Under the pieces are notes generated by a model. It was not told where the DNA came from. It was given only the letters and a program-made list of their open reading frames with translations, and made no database searches. Of a DNA stretch of 7,645 nt, positions 1 through 7,258 are shown one piece after another. The stretch is from Bacteroides_E sp964522975 (GTDB lineage: Bacteria > Bacteroidota > Bacteroidia > Bacteroidales > Bacteroidaceae). Every line of letters begins with the position of its first letter. Positions within the stretch are counted from its first letter, which is position 1. A program made the translations under genes and the position numbers. The DNA lies in the NCBI GenBank assembly GCA_964522975.1, contig CAZFXK010000106.1:1-7645 (forward strand), read 5' to 3'.

Positions 1-82
1 TAACATGAAACTTCAATAAAAACTATACAAGAGAACCTAATCTCTGCGATCTATTAGCGTCTGACCAAATTTTCCGGATTCA

Positions 83-431
83 CTATTTTAGGTATTGTTT
101 ACAATAATCCACAAACTCTTTTACCATTTTCATATCAGTATATTTTCTTCCAGGGAACAGAGTTCTTCCATTGTAATGGGCAAAGAGATCTACCCAATCT
201 AAAGCTAAACCTTTTATTGCTTCTTCTCGAGTCTTACCAAGATAGGTATCATGAATGTCTCCATGATCCAAGAATAACCGTTCAAAATAACCGTTTTCAT
301 TTATATATATATATATCACTATATTCTATTTCTTTCCAATCCATTACTATTGAATATTTAGGTATTTTAGCTAATAATTTATTAGTATCTTCCCAAAACA
401 GTATTTTTTCTTCCTCTGTTAATTTGTACAT
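83..431 (-). pseudogene. Small unknown protein, frame broken at an AT-dinucleotide tract; possible extra immunity gene
   Basis: The natural start is the ATG at 431-429 (MYKLTEEEKILFWEDTNKLL...). That frame reads through about 43 sensible codons and stops at a TGA just after the AT tract at 302-316. The protein-like sequence continues in another frame (INENGYFERLFLD...) to the TAG at 83. Adding one AT unit to the tract, or removing two, joins the halves into about 116 residues ending in EFVDYCKQYLK. The joined protein is acidic to neutral, rich in aromatics, and has no signal peptide or membrane segment, so it is probably cytosolic. It is the last gene of the leftward cluster behind an RHS toxin and two lipoproteins, a usual place for immunity genes. 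The pattern faintly recalls small immunity families such as Imm63, but I cannot confirm this. The break could be true decay, repeat-driven phase variation or a sequencing error. A GTG at 319 could start the distal fragment, but that start is poorly placed. Confidence 0.6.
302..316. repeat. AT-dinucleotide tract (7.5 copies) inside a coding region
   Basis: There are fifteen bases of perfect alternating T/A, read as (AT)7A on the minus strand. The tract lies exactly where the reading frame of the 431-83 gene changes. Its length is one AT unit short (or two too long) for an open frame. Dinucleotide tracts of this length can slip during replication, and also cause indels in sequencing. Confidence 0.9.
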
Positions 432-474
432 ACTTATTGATTTCTATCTATATTATATAAAATACTAATTGCCC

Positions 475-537
475 TTAACTATTACAAGAAAAAAGACAAA
501 CCATAATTATAAACCCGATGATTGATTTTGTTTTCAT
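475..537 (-). pseudogene. Lipoprotein stub: signal peptide and lipobox only
   Basis: An ATG at 537-535 begins a 20-residue reading frame: MKTKSII, then a hydrophobic stretch, then CLFSCNS and a TAA stop at 477-475. The features are a basic N-terminus, a hydrophobic core and a lipobox with Cys at position 18, closely matching the two lipoprotein genes upstream (…SFFSC and …IGISC). It lies 31 bp after the preceding lipoprotein's stop, similar to the 36-bp gap between the first two. The likeliest reading is the remnant of a third lipoprotein paralogue whose mature part was deleted or replaced by the small gene that starts at 431. A genuine tiny lipopeptide is possible, since bacteriocin release proteins are also very small lipoproteins, but only two residues follow the stub's Cys. 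Confidence 0.5.
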
Positions 538-568
538 ATTTACTATTGTATTTTTGTCCTTCCCTATG

Positions 569-1180
569 TTACCATAGATATATCTTATTCTTCATTTCTT
601 TGTCATTAATTCTGATTTTTATTTTACTTCTGATATTTCCATATTCAAGTGTTTTATTCACTAGTGTATCATTTATAAAAGTAAGATAACAGAATTTTGG
701 TTTGTAAATTCTATAAGCATGGAAATGACCAGTTTCTTTATAAGTTCTGTATGCTTTTGGAAAATATCGTTTGACAATTTTCCAAAAGCTCTCGTTTGTG
801 AGTTTGAAAAAATCTTTGTCGTTTGAATATGAATATCCTGCAATAAAGAAAAAGAATGTATCATGCCCTTTTATGTTGCATATAAGATGTGGTGGAAAAT
901 TCTGAATGTCATTTATAGATATTATAGGTTTTATTATATATCTGGTAATGCTGTCATTTATATCTTTGATAAATACACCAACATAAGTAGAATCTCCATC
1001 TTCAAGGGGTAAATCTGAAAGTATAGATTTTCTATAGTTTGAAATTTCTTTTTCAATGATTTTGTTATTTATTAGAATATAGCTGTTTCTAGAGACGTTT
1101 TCATTTTTATTCGTTTTTTGGATGTTCTTACATGAAAAAAAACTCAAAATGATAAACAAGACACATAATATTTTTTTCAT
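569..1180 (-). CDS. Lipoprotein, second tandem copy; candidate immunity protein
   Basis: This encodes 203 residues with a clear lipoprotein signal: MKK, a hydrophobic core, then SFFSC, giving an acylated Cys at 17. The residues after the Cys (KNIQK) are not acidic, so the surface-export signal known for Bacteroidota lipoproteins is not evident and a periplasm-facing location is more likely. The mature part contains YVGVFIKDINDSITRYII (about 65-84), FPPHLIC, GHDTFFFFIAGYSY, ESFWKIVKRYFPKAYRTYK and CYLTFINDTLVNKT. These blocks recur in the neighbouring gene, with roughly 60% identity by eye over the mature part (36 of 53 in one aligned block). I do not recognise the family. The start is the ATG at 1180, 36 bp after the upstream paralogue. 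The gene is strongly A+T-rich. Position behind an RHS toxin suggests immunity, possibly against a variant toxin; this is inferred from context only. Confidence 0.85.
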   Translation of the reverse strand: MKKILCVLFIILSFFSCKNIQKTNKNENVSRNSYILINNKIIEKEISNYRKSILSDLPLEDGDSTYVGVFIKDINDSITRYIIKPIISINDIQNFPPHLICNIKGHDTFFFFIAGYSYSNDKDFFKLTNESFWKIVKRYFPKAYRTYKETGHFHAYRIYKPKFCYLTFINDTLVNKTLEYGNIRSKIKIRINDKEMKNKIYLW

Positions 1181-1216
1181 ACTTATTGAAATTAAAGAAT
1201 GTAATTATTAATGTTG

Positions 1217-1813
1217 TTACAAGTACTTTTCTTTGCCGTTAATTTTAACTTTGATTTTATTTACACTTGTTCCAACTTCGTAAGTCTTATTTATAAGAGA
1301 ATCATTAATGAAAGTAAGATAACACTCTTTCGGCTCATAAATTCTGAATCCCCCAAAATATCCTTTCTTCTTATATGTTTTATACGCTTTGGGGAAGTAT
1401 TTCTTTGTAAGTTTCCAAAAGCTATCTGGCTTAAGCCTAAAAACGGCATTTTTGTCATCATATGAATATCCTGCCGTAAAAGTAAAGAATGTGTCATGTC
1501 CTTGTACTTTGCAAATAAGATGCGGAGGAAATGCTTTAAAGAAATATTGATCATCAATAGGAGTTATTATATATCTGTTTATGCTGTCATCTATATTTTT
1601 AACAAAAACTCCTACGTAAATAGAGTCACCTTTTTTTAAGGGAAAATCTGACATTATGAAATTTCTGTAAGCTACTATTTCCTTTTCCAATGTCTTGTTG
1701 TTTATCTGGATGTAATCATCACAGTTGTCGGTTGTCGTTTTATCAGTTTCATTCCTGTTTGTACAAGAAATACCAATAAACATGATTAAGAAAATATATA
1801 TATTTCTTTTCAT
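1217..1813 (-). CDS. Lipoprotein directly downstream of the RHS toxin; best immunity candidate
   Basis: This encodes 198 residues with a lipoprotein signal peptide (MKRNIYIF... ending IGISC, Cys at 17), followed by TNRNETDK. The sparse acidic residues after the Cys argue against strong surface export and favour attachment facing the periplasm. The mature domain shares YVGVF, RYII, FPPHLIC, GHDTFF, AGYSY, SFWK, YFPKAY and CYLTFIND with the next gene, so the pair is a tandem duplication. The ATG at 1813 lies only 7 bp past the toxin stop codon, which suggests cotranscription and probably translational coupling. In polymorphic-toxin loci the gene immediately after the toxin is normally its cognate immunity gene; that rule, not recognition of a family, supports the role. 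The product could instead be an accessory or adhesion lipoprotein. Confidence 0.87.
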   Translation of the reverse strand: MKRNIYIFLIMFIGISCTNRNETDKTTTDNCDDYIQINNKTLEKEIVAYRNFIMSDFPLKKGDSIYVGVFVKNIDDSINRYIITPIDDQYFFKAFPPHLICKVQGHDTFFTFTAGYSYDDKNAVFRLKPDSFWKLTKKYFPKAYKTYKKKGYFGGFRIYEPKECYLTFINDSLINKTYEVGTSVNKIKVKINGKEKYL

Positions 1814-1820
1814 AATTTTG

Positions 1821-2303
1821 TTATTTATATATGTTATATTTCCAATTTGGACTATAAATAGCTTGATGGCTTAATGTCCCTTGACTATAATAGTCTCCAT
1901 TTAAAAGCAATATGTTAATATTTCCATCATATCTCCCCATGTTATTAATATCTTTAGGGCTTATATATAATGGATTATCTGAATTCCTATTAAGATCAAA
2001 ATAAGGATGAGTGTGAACATATGTTTTAATTCCAACACCATTATATTTATTTAATTCTAGACCATTTTTATCCGAGAAATGTTGTATATTTGGAGATTCT
2101 TCACACGAAGTAAATGTTGATAAATAATCCCTAAATATAACAATATCTCCGTTGTTTAAAAATGCCCCCATAACTTCTTTACCTGTATATTGAGATCGCT
2201 TAATCATATATTTCATAGCCCTTATTCTGTTTTTCATTCCTTTGCCATGAAATATGTAATCACGAGTACCCCTTCTCTTATCCTGCCATTCGTGCATCAT
2301 GTC
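1821..2303 (-). other. C-terminal toxin tip: JAB/MPN (JAMM)-like metallopeptidase domain
   Basis: This covers about residues 1615-1774 of the RHS protein, following the pre-toxin motif. Likely zinc-site residues are visible in order: Glu1657 in KEVMGAFL, His1711 and His1713 in VHTHPYF, then Ser1729 and Asp1732 in ISPKD. Canonical JAMM peptidases have E...HxHx7Sx2D. Here 15 residues separate the second His from the Ser, so the loop is longer, as I recall for some toxin-type JAB families. Known JAB-like toxin domains occur at RHS C-termini and are predicted peptidases or deubiquitinase-like enzymes. The target here is unknown. Sampled lines of this stretch are about 30% G+C, against 45-50% in the core just upstream, which fits an exchanged tip. 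Confidence 0.7.
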
Positions 2304-5300
2304 ATTGAACATAATGGCAAAAGTTCCGGTAACAGCTCCATTGGCGAATTTTCCTCCACCAATTTCTGATACTGTTCCACTTAAAGCTGTGCTCATGACA
2401 ATTTTAATAGCCTTTTCACCTTCAGTTATACGGTTTATTCCATAAGAACCAGAAGAGGATACTGCACCCATCATCATACCATGGAACATATTACCACCTT
2501 GAACGCCTTCAAGCCAAGCCTCAGAGAAAGAATGTTTAAATAACTGTTCGACAAAGGAACCGCCACCTGACGCATAATTCAAGAAACTGCTTGCTGTTCC
2601 CCATACCGTACCCATAAAGGTGGATTTTGCAATTTGCCCGATATTGGAACCGTTGAGCAGAGAACCAGTCAATGCCCCGGCAGCTCCTCCGGCAGCTCCC
2701 GCAATGATGATGGTACCTATAGCAGTTCCAGAGCCTAGTGTTACTGCAGATACGGCTATTCCGACAACTGCGGCTGTGAGAGATTTCCAATTCTTGCTGA
2801 ACCAGTTGTAACCAGACGGATCTACAAGAGAAAGTGGATTGTTCAGACAGTAGACATATCTGTTGAGGCTTTGAGAGAAGTCTGCAGCCTGCACAATCGG
2901 GTCCGGAGAAAGGAAACGTCCCGTTACAGGGTCATACATTCTGCCGTCCATATTCACTATTTCAAATATGTCGACATGTTCATGTCCTCCGAAACCACGT
3001 TCCTGCCATGCGTTGGCATCTGCAATATCGGAATAGTATTCCCAGTTTGCCGGATTCCGTCTTCTGCCCCATGCGTCATAGCTCAGTTCCTGTGCCAGTT
3101 TTCCATCAGTGTCAGAGTATGCCTGCACAGATCCGAGATGATCACGATGCAAATATCTGAGAATGTCGCCATGAATACTGGAATTTTCAAAGATCGCTAT
3201 AACCTTTCCATTTGCAAAGATATAATTTATTTTTGTTATTTCATTGTTTTTATGGCTTTCTTCATAAAAATTACCTACATAATATTTTGTCTCGACATTG
3301 CCGTTGTCCGTGATTACAGATTTAACTCTGGACTCGTCAACTCCGTAAAGGAGACTCATAGATGCGTTGCCCTGCTTCAGAAAGGTAATCTTGTCGAATG
3401 ATGAATATCTAATCTCGTCCCATAGCTTCGGCTGATAAGAAGCACCGGATATTGTCATCAGGCGGTTTGTACCGTCTTTATATGAAAGTTCTGTTCCGAC
3501 ACCGGTTTTTGAAAGTATGTTGCCGGCATTGTCGTATGATATCTCCTGAGTTACGGTTCTGTTTCTGGTTATCTTTGTAAGGCGTGCCAGTCCGTCATAA
3601 TCGAAATGCTCAGTCAGACTTCTTGTCTTGTCAGTTCTGTCTGTCAGGTTACCTACAGCATTGAAAGCATATTGCCAGTTTTGAACACCCGGTGTAACGA
3701 TATTGGTGACATACCCTTTCTGTGCGTTATATGTGGTTGTGGTAAGCAGTCCGTTTCCAAGCAGTTCTTTTTCCACCTGTCCCCGTGCATTTTCAGTTTT
3801 CAGTTCCCAATACTTATAATTTGTATCTGCATTGGTAACGCTTGTAAGCATACCGTTTTCAGAGTAGTTGTTTTTGGTTCTCAGTCCTGAAGGGTAGGTT
3901 ACGGCATCTACTTTATTGAGCGAGTTATATGTACTGGATGTGATGAAACTGTGTTCGTCAATGACATCTGTCGTAGACAGCATTCTGCCATAGTTGTCAT
4001 ATTGGAATGTCTGTGAAGTTCCGTTGGTAGAAGTAATTCTATCTGCGTATCCTTTCAATTTGGCGTCATAGGACGTGGTTATTGTCATATCAGGACGCTG
4101 CTCACTTATAATTCTACCGCCTTTGTCATATACAAATTTTGTGGTACCCTTGTTGTCAGTATGATATGTATGTTCACCGTATGCATTGTATACGTCTTCG
4201 CTTGTTCCAAGATCTGGGTCGATAAGTTTGATTCGGTTGCCCATGATGTCATATTCGGATTTCATCTCGGTACGCGATCCTTTGACAACAACACATTTGC
4301 CATCGACATCATAGGTGTAGGTGACACCGGTGCCATTGTTGTCAACACTTTCAATCATATTTCCGTTTATATCAGACTTCTTTGTTGTAATGTTTCCCAA
4401 TGAATCTACCGTAGTCGTGGAGAGACCATTATACTGGAAAGAATAGGATTTTCCGTCAGGCGAGGCTTGTTTTACTATTCTGCCGCTTAGGTCGTATTCT
4501 TTGGTATTCCAGTAAACTGTATTTCCGGGGAAATAGGGCTCGGATGTTTTTTCGGTCTGCCCTTTGGCATTATAGACAACATCAACGTATACCTTTTGGC
4601 CATTATATGATTCTGTAACTTTGCGGACAGAGCGCCCAAGGCAGTCAAAGAACTCCAGACCAAAAGGCTCTCCGGTAGATTTGGAGTATTTAAAATATAG
4701 AGCATTGGAGGACGCATCTGCAATGCCGGCGTTCCATCCTGTCATTTGCTGAACGGAAGTAATTGGTGTGTGTGATTCCAAAAGTCTGCCGAATTTATCG
4801 TAAGTGTTTGTTGTCACAATGCCATTTTCATCCTTTGAACTCAACAGAACACCATAGTCTGTATCGATAGTGTTTGTCTTTGTGAAATTAAGTGGGTCGG
4901 TAGTGGAAGTAATATATCTCCCATTTCCATCGTATGACGTGCTTTGTGTTATGGAAACAGAGTTGTTGTTTGGAACAATAGTACTTCTTATTATATTGCC
5001 GTAAGCATCATGCGTGTATGTTTTCTTGTATCCAAGTGTTGGATTGTCCGGCTCAGTGTATTCTGTGTCTAGCAGACCAGAAGAAGTGTCATATTCGAAT
5101 CTGGATTTTTTAGTTATTGTACCATGGCTGTTATTCTTTGTGACTGTAGATTCAGTCAGTCGTCCAAGCAGCCATTTACTTTCATTATTGATATATTTGT
5201 TTATGTTTTCTGTTGTCAGGTCTCCGCTTACAGTTGATATTTTAGTGGAATTTCCGTATTTATCATATTCGCGTGTCGTTGTCACATCAGAAATCAGTGT

Positions 5301-7145
5301 GCCGGAATTGTATTCGAATGATTTTTCATGAGTGGAGACGGGAATATATGTAAACACATGATTACCGTATGAAAAATTCTGGTAAAACAGTTTGTTGTCA
5401 GCAGTGCTCTTATTGACAAGAGTGTTGCCTATTCTGGTTTCAGAATATTTTTGGGCAATTACATATTCATCAGTATTTACTTCATACAGATTGATTGTGG
5501 TTGTATTGTTGGTTTCGTCTTTGATAGTTACATATTCAAATCCAAGCAGTCCCCTGCCACGCCTGTGTAGCATTGCGTTTTTGTATCTATATGTAGTAAG
5601 ATTATATCCACCAATTCCATTCGGTGTCTTAGTGCTAGATACTACAGGCCATGAACTGCCGATGGAAGACATGGGGTATACGCTGGATGTTCCACGCTCA
5701 TAAACACTTTTGTCACTTAAATATTTATAGCTGATGCTGGTGGTGTTACCCAATCCATCGGTTATTCCGGAAATGAGATTGACATTGTTCTCCGGCATCA
5801 GAAATAGCTGATAGCCGTCCCAGTTACTGTTGTTCCAGTCCGAGGTACATAAAAAATCAGTCTTTCCGTCACCATTGAAGTCACCCATATAGAAATGCCA
5901 TTTATCCATGGCATAAGTGGCGGCGCCGTTTGTCTGACTGTAAGAATTGCCGGTGCCGTCATTTAGATAAACACTTGGTATTGTCATCTTGTTACCGTCT
6001 GATTGATTTTCTATAGCATAGAAATCATCAAAGCCATCACCGTTTATATCAGTAATAAAAAGTTTCTTATTCTTGGAGATAAATTTTCTTGGAAAATAAA
6101 ACTTATCAAAATCTCCGTTACCTTTAAATGATAGAAGACACCAGTTTGTCCACCCATCCTTATTAGGATCATTTTCCCATCCCGTAAGCATTAGGTCTGT
6201 TTTCCCATCACCGTTAAAATCGCCAAAGTTTATGTAATGTCTTTTTTCTGGCCATTTTCCAGAGTCTACCTGTGACATTGTGCCGTATCCGTCACTTTGC
6301 AGCAGGTAGTACCCATTGTTGTCCAGATTCATTACATCTGTCAGCCCATCTCCATTAAAATCCCCATACTCAACTCTATCAAAGTTCACGCTGCAATTTC
6401 TTGTGGCCTTATACCCTAAAGGTGTGATAGAACTGCTGGAAGACACTGAGTATATTATGTCACATTTCTTTGAGTTTTCATACCATGCGAAAATATCAGC
6501 TGCCCCGTCACCATTCAGTTCTACACTCTGTATAGTGTATTTATTCTGAGTAGCGAGAAAGCATTTGCTGAAAAGAAAAGAAATACCTGTAGCAGATACT
6601 TTTGATAAATATAAGTCAGAATCATAGTAGCTGTCATTAAACTTCCTTTTTATAACAATATCATCATAGCCATCACCATTAAAGTCACCGCTAACAACCT
6701 GTTCTATATCTCCATTAAGCTTAAATTGTCCTGTTGCTGCTTGATAGAAAGAATTTCCATTGCTGAGAAATAGTTTCCAACCAGACCAGCCGGCATCTCT
6801 ATTTTCTGGTGTAGCAATGAAATCGGCTTTGCCGTCTCCGTTAAAATCACCTATGGTAACCATGGCCTTGTGAATAATTGAAGAACGTGTATAATTTACA
6901 TTGGTGACTTTGAAATTTTCTAGGTTGTACCAAGAAAACTTTGTTGGGTTCTTGTGTGTTCCGTCTGAGGCATATTCTGTTATGCTGACAAGTTGCTTCT
7001 TATAGTTTACAGTATAATAAGATGTCTTGAATATCTTAGTCCTACAAAATGCGTTTGAAAAGACAAGAAAGCAAATGAAAGTAAATGCGCTAAGTATCAA
7101 TGCTTTAAGCGATAATTTGAGTTTTCCGATGTTTGCCAAACTCAC
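1821..7145 (-). CDS. Secreted RHS/YD-repeat polymorphic toxin with FG-GAP propeller and JAB/JAMM-like C-terminal tip
   Basis: The chosen start, GTG at 7145, gives 1,774 residues. Layout: a signal peptide (basic SLANIGKLKLSLK, hydrophobic ALILSAFTFICFLVF, probable cut after SNA32); seven FG-GAP/VCBS-like repeats with DxNGDGxxD loops beginning at about 100, 154, 209, 262, 309, 366 and 422; a Tc-toxin/SpvB-like middle (RRGRGLLGFE near 525); many YD repeats (about 620-1360); the RHS core with RDHLGS (1334), YDAWGRR (about 1356), GRFLSPDP and terminal DPSGY (1442-1446); a Gly/Ala-rich hydrophobic linker (about 1447-1610); the pre-toxin motif GGKFANGAVTGTF; and a tip of about 160 residues. RHS shells enclose and release a C-terminal toxin, and the DPSGY region corresponds to the usual autocleavage site. 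No ATG lies between the signal peptide and the first blade, so a GTG (or TTG at 7139) start is inferred. An ATG at 7268 would add 41 residues, but the open frame further upstream overlaps the integrase. The signal peptide and lack of VgrG/PAAR parts suggest Sec export rather than type VI loading. Confidence 0.9.
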   Translation of the reverse strand: MSLANIGKLKLSLKALILSAFTFICFLVFSNAFCRTKIFKTSYYTVNYKKQLVSITEYASDGTHKNPTKFSWYNLENFKVTNVNYTRSSIIHKAMVTIGDFNGDGKADFIATPENRDAGWSGWKLFLSNGNSFYQAATGQFKLNGDIEQVVSGDFNGDGYDDIVIKRKFNDSYYDSDLYLSKVSATGISFLFSKCFLATQNKYTIQSVELNGDGAADIFAWYENSKKCDIIYSVSSSSSITPLGYKATRNCSVNFDRVEYGDFNGDGLTDVMNLDNNGYYLLQSDGYGTMSQVDSGKWPEKRHYINFGDFNGDGKTDLMLTGWENDPNKDGWTNWCLLSFKGNGDFDKFYFPRKFISKNKKLFITDINGDGFDDFYAIENQSDGNKMTIPSVYLNDGTGNSYSQTNGAATYAMDKWHFYMGDFNGDGKTDFLCTSDWNNSNWDGYQLFLMPENNVNLISGITDGLGNTTSISYKYLSDKSVYERGTSSVYPMSSIGSSWPVVSSTKTPNGIGGYNLTTYRYKNAMLHRRGRGLLGFEYVTIKDETNNTTTINLYEVNTDEYVIAQKYSETRIGNTLVNKSTADNKLFYQNFSYGNHVFTYIPVSTHEKSFEYNSGTLISDVTTTREYDKYGNSTKISTVSGDLTTENINKYINNESKWLLGRLTESTVTKNNSHGTITKKSRFEYDTSSGLLDTEYTEPDNPTLGYKKTYTHDAYGNIIRSTIVPNNNSVSITQSTSYDGNGRYITSTTDPLNFTKTNTIDTDYGVLLSSKDENGIVTTNTYDKFGRLLESHTPITSVQQMTGWNAGIADASSNALYFKYSKSTGEPFGLEFFDCLGRSVRKVTESYNGQKVYVDVVYNAKGQTEKTSEPYFPGNTVYWNTKEYDLSGRIVKQASPDGKSYSFQYNGLSTTTVDSLGNITTKKSDINGNMIESVDNNGTGVTYTYDVDGKCVVVKGSRTEMKSEYDIMGNRIKLIDPDLGTSEDVYNAYGEHTYHTDNKGTTKFVYDKGGRIISEQRPDMTITTSYDAKLKGYADRITSTNGTSQTFQYDNYGRMLSTTDVIDEHSFITSSTYNSLNKVDAVTYPSGLRTKNNYSENGMLTSVTNADTNYKYWELKTENARGQVEKELLGNGLLTTTTYNAQKGYVTNIVTPGVQNWQYAFNAVGNLTDRTDKTRSLTEHFDYDGLARLTKITRNRTVTQEISYDNAGNILSKTGVGTELSYKDGTNRLMTISGASYQPKLWDEIRYSSFDKITFLKQGNASMSLLYGVDESRVKSVITDNGNVETKYYVGNFYEESHKNNEITKINYIFANGKVIAIFENSSIHGDILRYLHRDHLGSVQAYSDTDGKLAQELSYDAWGRRRNPANWEYYSDIADANAWQERGFGGHEHVDIFEIVNMDGRMYDPVTGRFLSPDPIVQAADFSQSLNRYVYCLNNPLSLVDPSGYNWFSKNWKSLTAAVVGIAVSAVTLGSGTAIGTIIIAGAAGGAAGALTGSLLNGSNIGQIAKSTFMGTVWGTASSFLNYASGGGSFVEQLFKHSFSEAWLEGVQGGNMFHGMMMGAVSSSGSYGINRITEGEKAIKIVMSTALSGTVSEIGGGKFANGAVTGTFAIMFNDMMHEWQDKRRGTRDYIFHGKGMKNRIRAMKYMIKRSQYTGKEVMGAFLNNGDIVIFRDYLSTFTSCEESPNIQHFSDKNGLELNKYNGVGIKTYVHTHPYFDLNRNSDNPLYISPKDINNMGRYDGNINILLLNGDYYSQGTLSHQAIYSPNWKYNIYK
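3060..5280 (-). repeat. YD-repeat (RHS shell) region
   Basis: This is a protein-level repeat of about twenty degenerate [YF][DN]xxGR/N units, for example REYDKYGNSTK, NTYDKFGRLLE, KEYDLSGRIVK, VYDKGGRIIS, FQYDNYGRMLS and SYDNAGNILSK. It ends at the conserved RHS core signature (RDHLGS and YDAWGRR). In solved RHS and TcB-TcC structures this region winds into a hollow beta-cocoon that holds the toxin. Confidence 0.9.
5855..6851 (-). repeat. Seven FG-GAP/VCBS-like propeller repeats
   Basis: This is a protein-level repeat. Seven calcium-loop motifs (DFNGDGKAD, DFNGDGYDD, ELNGDGAAD, DFNGDGLTD, DFNGDGKTD, DINGDGFDD, DFNGDGKTD) are spaced 47-57 residues apart. Seven blades are what a closed seven-bladed beta-propeller needs, as in integrin-type FG-GAP folds. 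The third motif has Glu in place of the first Asp. Such propellers stand before the RHS shell in SpvB/TcdB-like proteins, and the loops imply calcium binding outside the cytoplasm. Confidence 0.88.
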
Positions 7146-7168
7146 TCTTAAAAAGACATAAAAGACTG

Positions 7169-7210
7169 TTTCTTGTTTCCGTTTTGTTTCTCGTTTCTCG
7201 GTTTGTTTTC
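7169..7210 (-). repeat. Degenerate tandem GAAAC-type repeat upstream of the toxin gene
   Basis: The minus strand reads as a run of short related units (GAAAAC, AAACC, GAGAAAC, GAGAAAC, AAAAC, GGAAAC, AAGAAAC), giving a strongly purine-biased tract. Two GAGAAAC units are perfect neighbours. If translated it would give a low-complexity Lys/Glu/Thr/Arg stretch, one reason to treat it as noncoding. Confidence 0.65.
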
Positions 7211-7258
7211 TTATCTTTACATCAGTTTTCCGAAGTAAGGGAAGAGAAAGAAAAGCAA

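Noticed and set aside
37..57. CTAAT...ATTAG inverted repeat near the left edge as a terminator
   Set aside because: The stem is only 5 A+T-rich base pairs with an 11-base loop and no following U run. I see no clear feature in bases 1-82.
217..468. 83-codon plus-strand frame
   Set aside because: It is antisense to the small minus-strand gene and low in complexity; the minus-strand reading gives a better protein.
1211..1557. Frames on both strands overlapping the first lipoprotein
   Set aside because: The lipoprotein frame is supported by its signal peptide and by a paralogue; the others are shadows, as is 673-864 in the second copy.
2871..3401. 176-codon plus-strand frame
   Set aside because: It lies opposite the conserved RHS core; its odd Cys/Ile/Val-rich composition is typical of an antisense shadow.
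5014..5703. Two plus-strand frames of just over 100 codons
   Set aside because: Both are antisense to YD-repeat and middle-domain coding sequence, and hydrophobic only because of the complementary codons.
7212..7219. TATCTTTA as a Bacteroidales -7 promoter element for the integrase
   Set aside because: It differs from TAnnTTTG at the last base, has no TTTG at the right distance, and is about 140 bp from the ATG.
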